Below are positions 5,219-5,320 of a stretch of DNA of 5,320 nt, piece by piece (the stretch's first letter is position 1; every line of letters starts with the position of its first letter). The DNA comes from JBBQBQ01 sp038317685 (lineage in GTDB: Bacteria; Desulfobacterota; Desulfuromonadia; Desulfuromonadales; DDH964): assembly GCA_038317685.1 (NCBI GenBank), contig JBBQBQ010000234.1, forward strand, positions 1-5,320, written 5' to 3'. The position numbers were made by a program, and so were the translations under genes. The notes under the pieces are model-generated. The model ran no database searches, was not told the DNA's origin, and saw only the letters and a program-made list of their open reading frames with translations.

Positions 5219-5320
5219 ATGAACCGACAACTGCTCCTCGCCACTTTCGTCTCCCTCTTCTGTCTCGCCCCGGCTTGGGCTCAGGCCGCCCGGCATGCTC
5301 CTCCGAGGGGCCAGGTTACG
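5219..5320 (+). CDS. Start of a predicted exported protein (3' end outside window)
   Basis: An open frame of 34 codons runs from ATG 5219 to the last base of the window. AAGGAGG at 5206-5212 is a near-perfect Shine-Dalgarno at six bases. The translation begins MNRQLLLATFVSLFCLAPAWA, a classic Sec signal peptide with a short basic n-region, a hydrophobic core and a PAWA cleavage site before QAARHAPPRGQVT. The lone Cys is preceded by Phe, so it is a poor lipobox and a signal peptidase I substrate is more likely. Too little of the mature part is visible to name a family. Confidence 0.75.
   Translation, partial: MNRQLLLATFVSLFCLAPAWAQAARHAPPRGQVT

Noticed and set aside
4740..5296. Minus-strand open frames opposite the rnd end and the last gene
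   Set aside because: They lack recognisable domains, oppose a well-supported rnd, and give low-complexity Ser/Arg-rich shadow translations.

Overview
This GC-rich window carries mostly core metabolic and repair genes, all reading rightward. The protein sequences (menaquinone synthesis by the futalosine route, a hisC with an SPNAPLG active-site loop, and MutY and RNase D of full bacterial length) and the style of the intergenic repeats suggest a Desulfuromonadales/Geobacter-like bacterium. That assignment is an inference from family knowledge, not a database match.

Layout. (1) 2-478 is the 3' half of mqnC. (2) 479-1683 looks accessory: a two-armed palindromic REPIN-like repeat (484-600), a small predicted exported protein of unknown function (646-933), and a MNT/HEPN toxin-antitoxin pair, mntA-hepT (1059-1629), with overlapping genes. 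The HepT-like protein has a perfect RX4HXY motif but is unusually short and appears to lack an internal helical segment. (3) 1684-3822 is a hisC-mutY pair, 18 nt apart, bracketed by two copies of one dispersed 'CCACAGAGG...' repeat family (half-copy at 1641-1667, two-armed copy at 3822-3912). mutY contains a perfect in-frame 18-bp tandem duplication. (4) 3934-5058 is rnd (RNase D with two HRDC-type regions). (5) 5059-5320 holds a weak hairpin, a long structured leader whose stem ends one base before a strong Shine-Dalgarno, and the first 34 codons of a predicted exported protein cut off by the window end.

The genes do not form one pathway. mqnC makes menaquinone precursor, hisC makes histidine, MutY prevents G:C to T:A mutations after 8-oxoguanine damage, and RNase D trims stable RNA 3' ends. 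The TA pair is a probable mobile or defence-type insertion among them. I see no clearly new multi-gene system. The most notable signals are the shortened HEPN toxin, the duplication in mutY, the paired repeats around hisC-mutY, and the structured leader before the last gene. No stretch of more than 300 bases lacks a gene.
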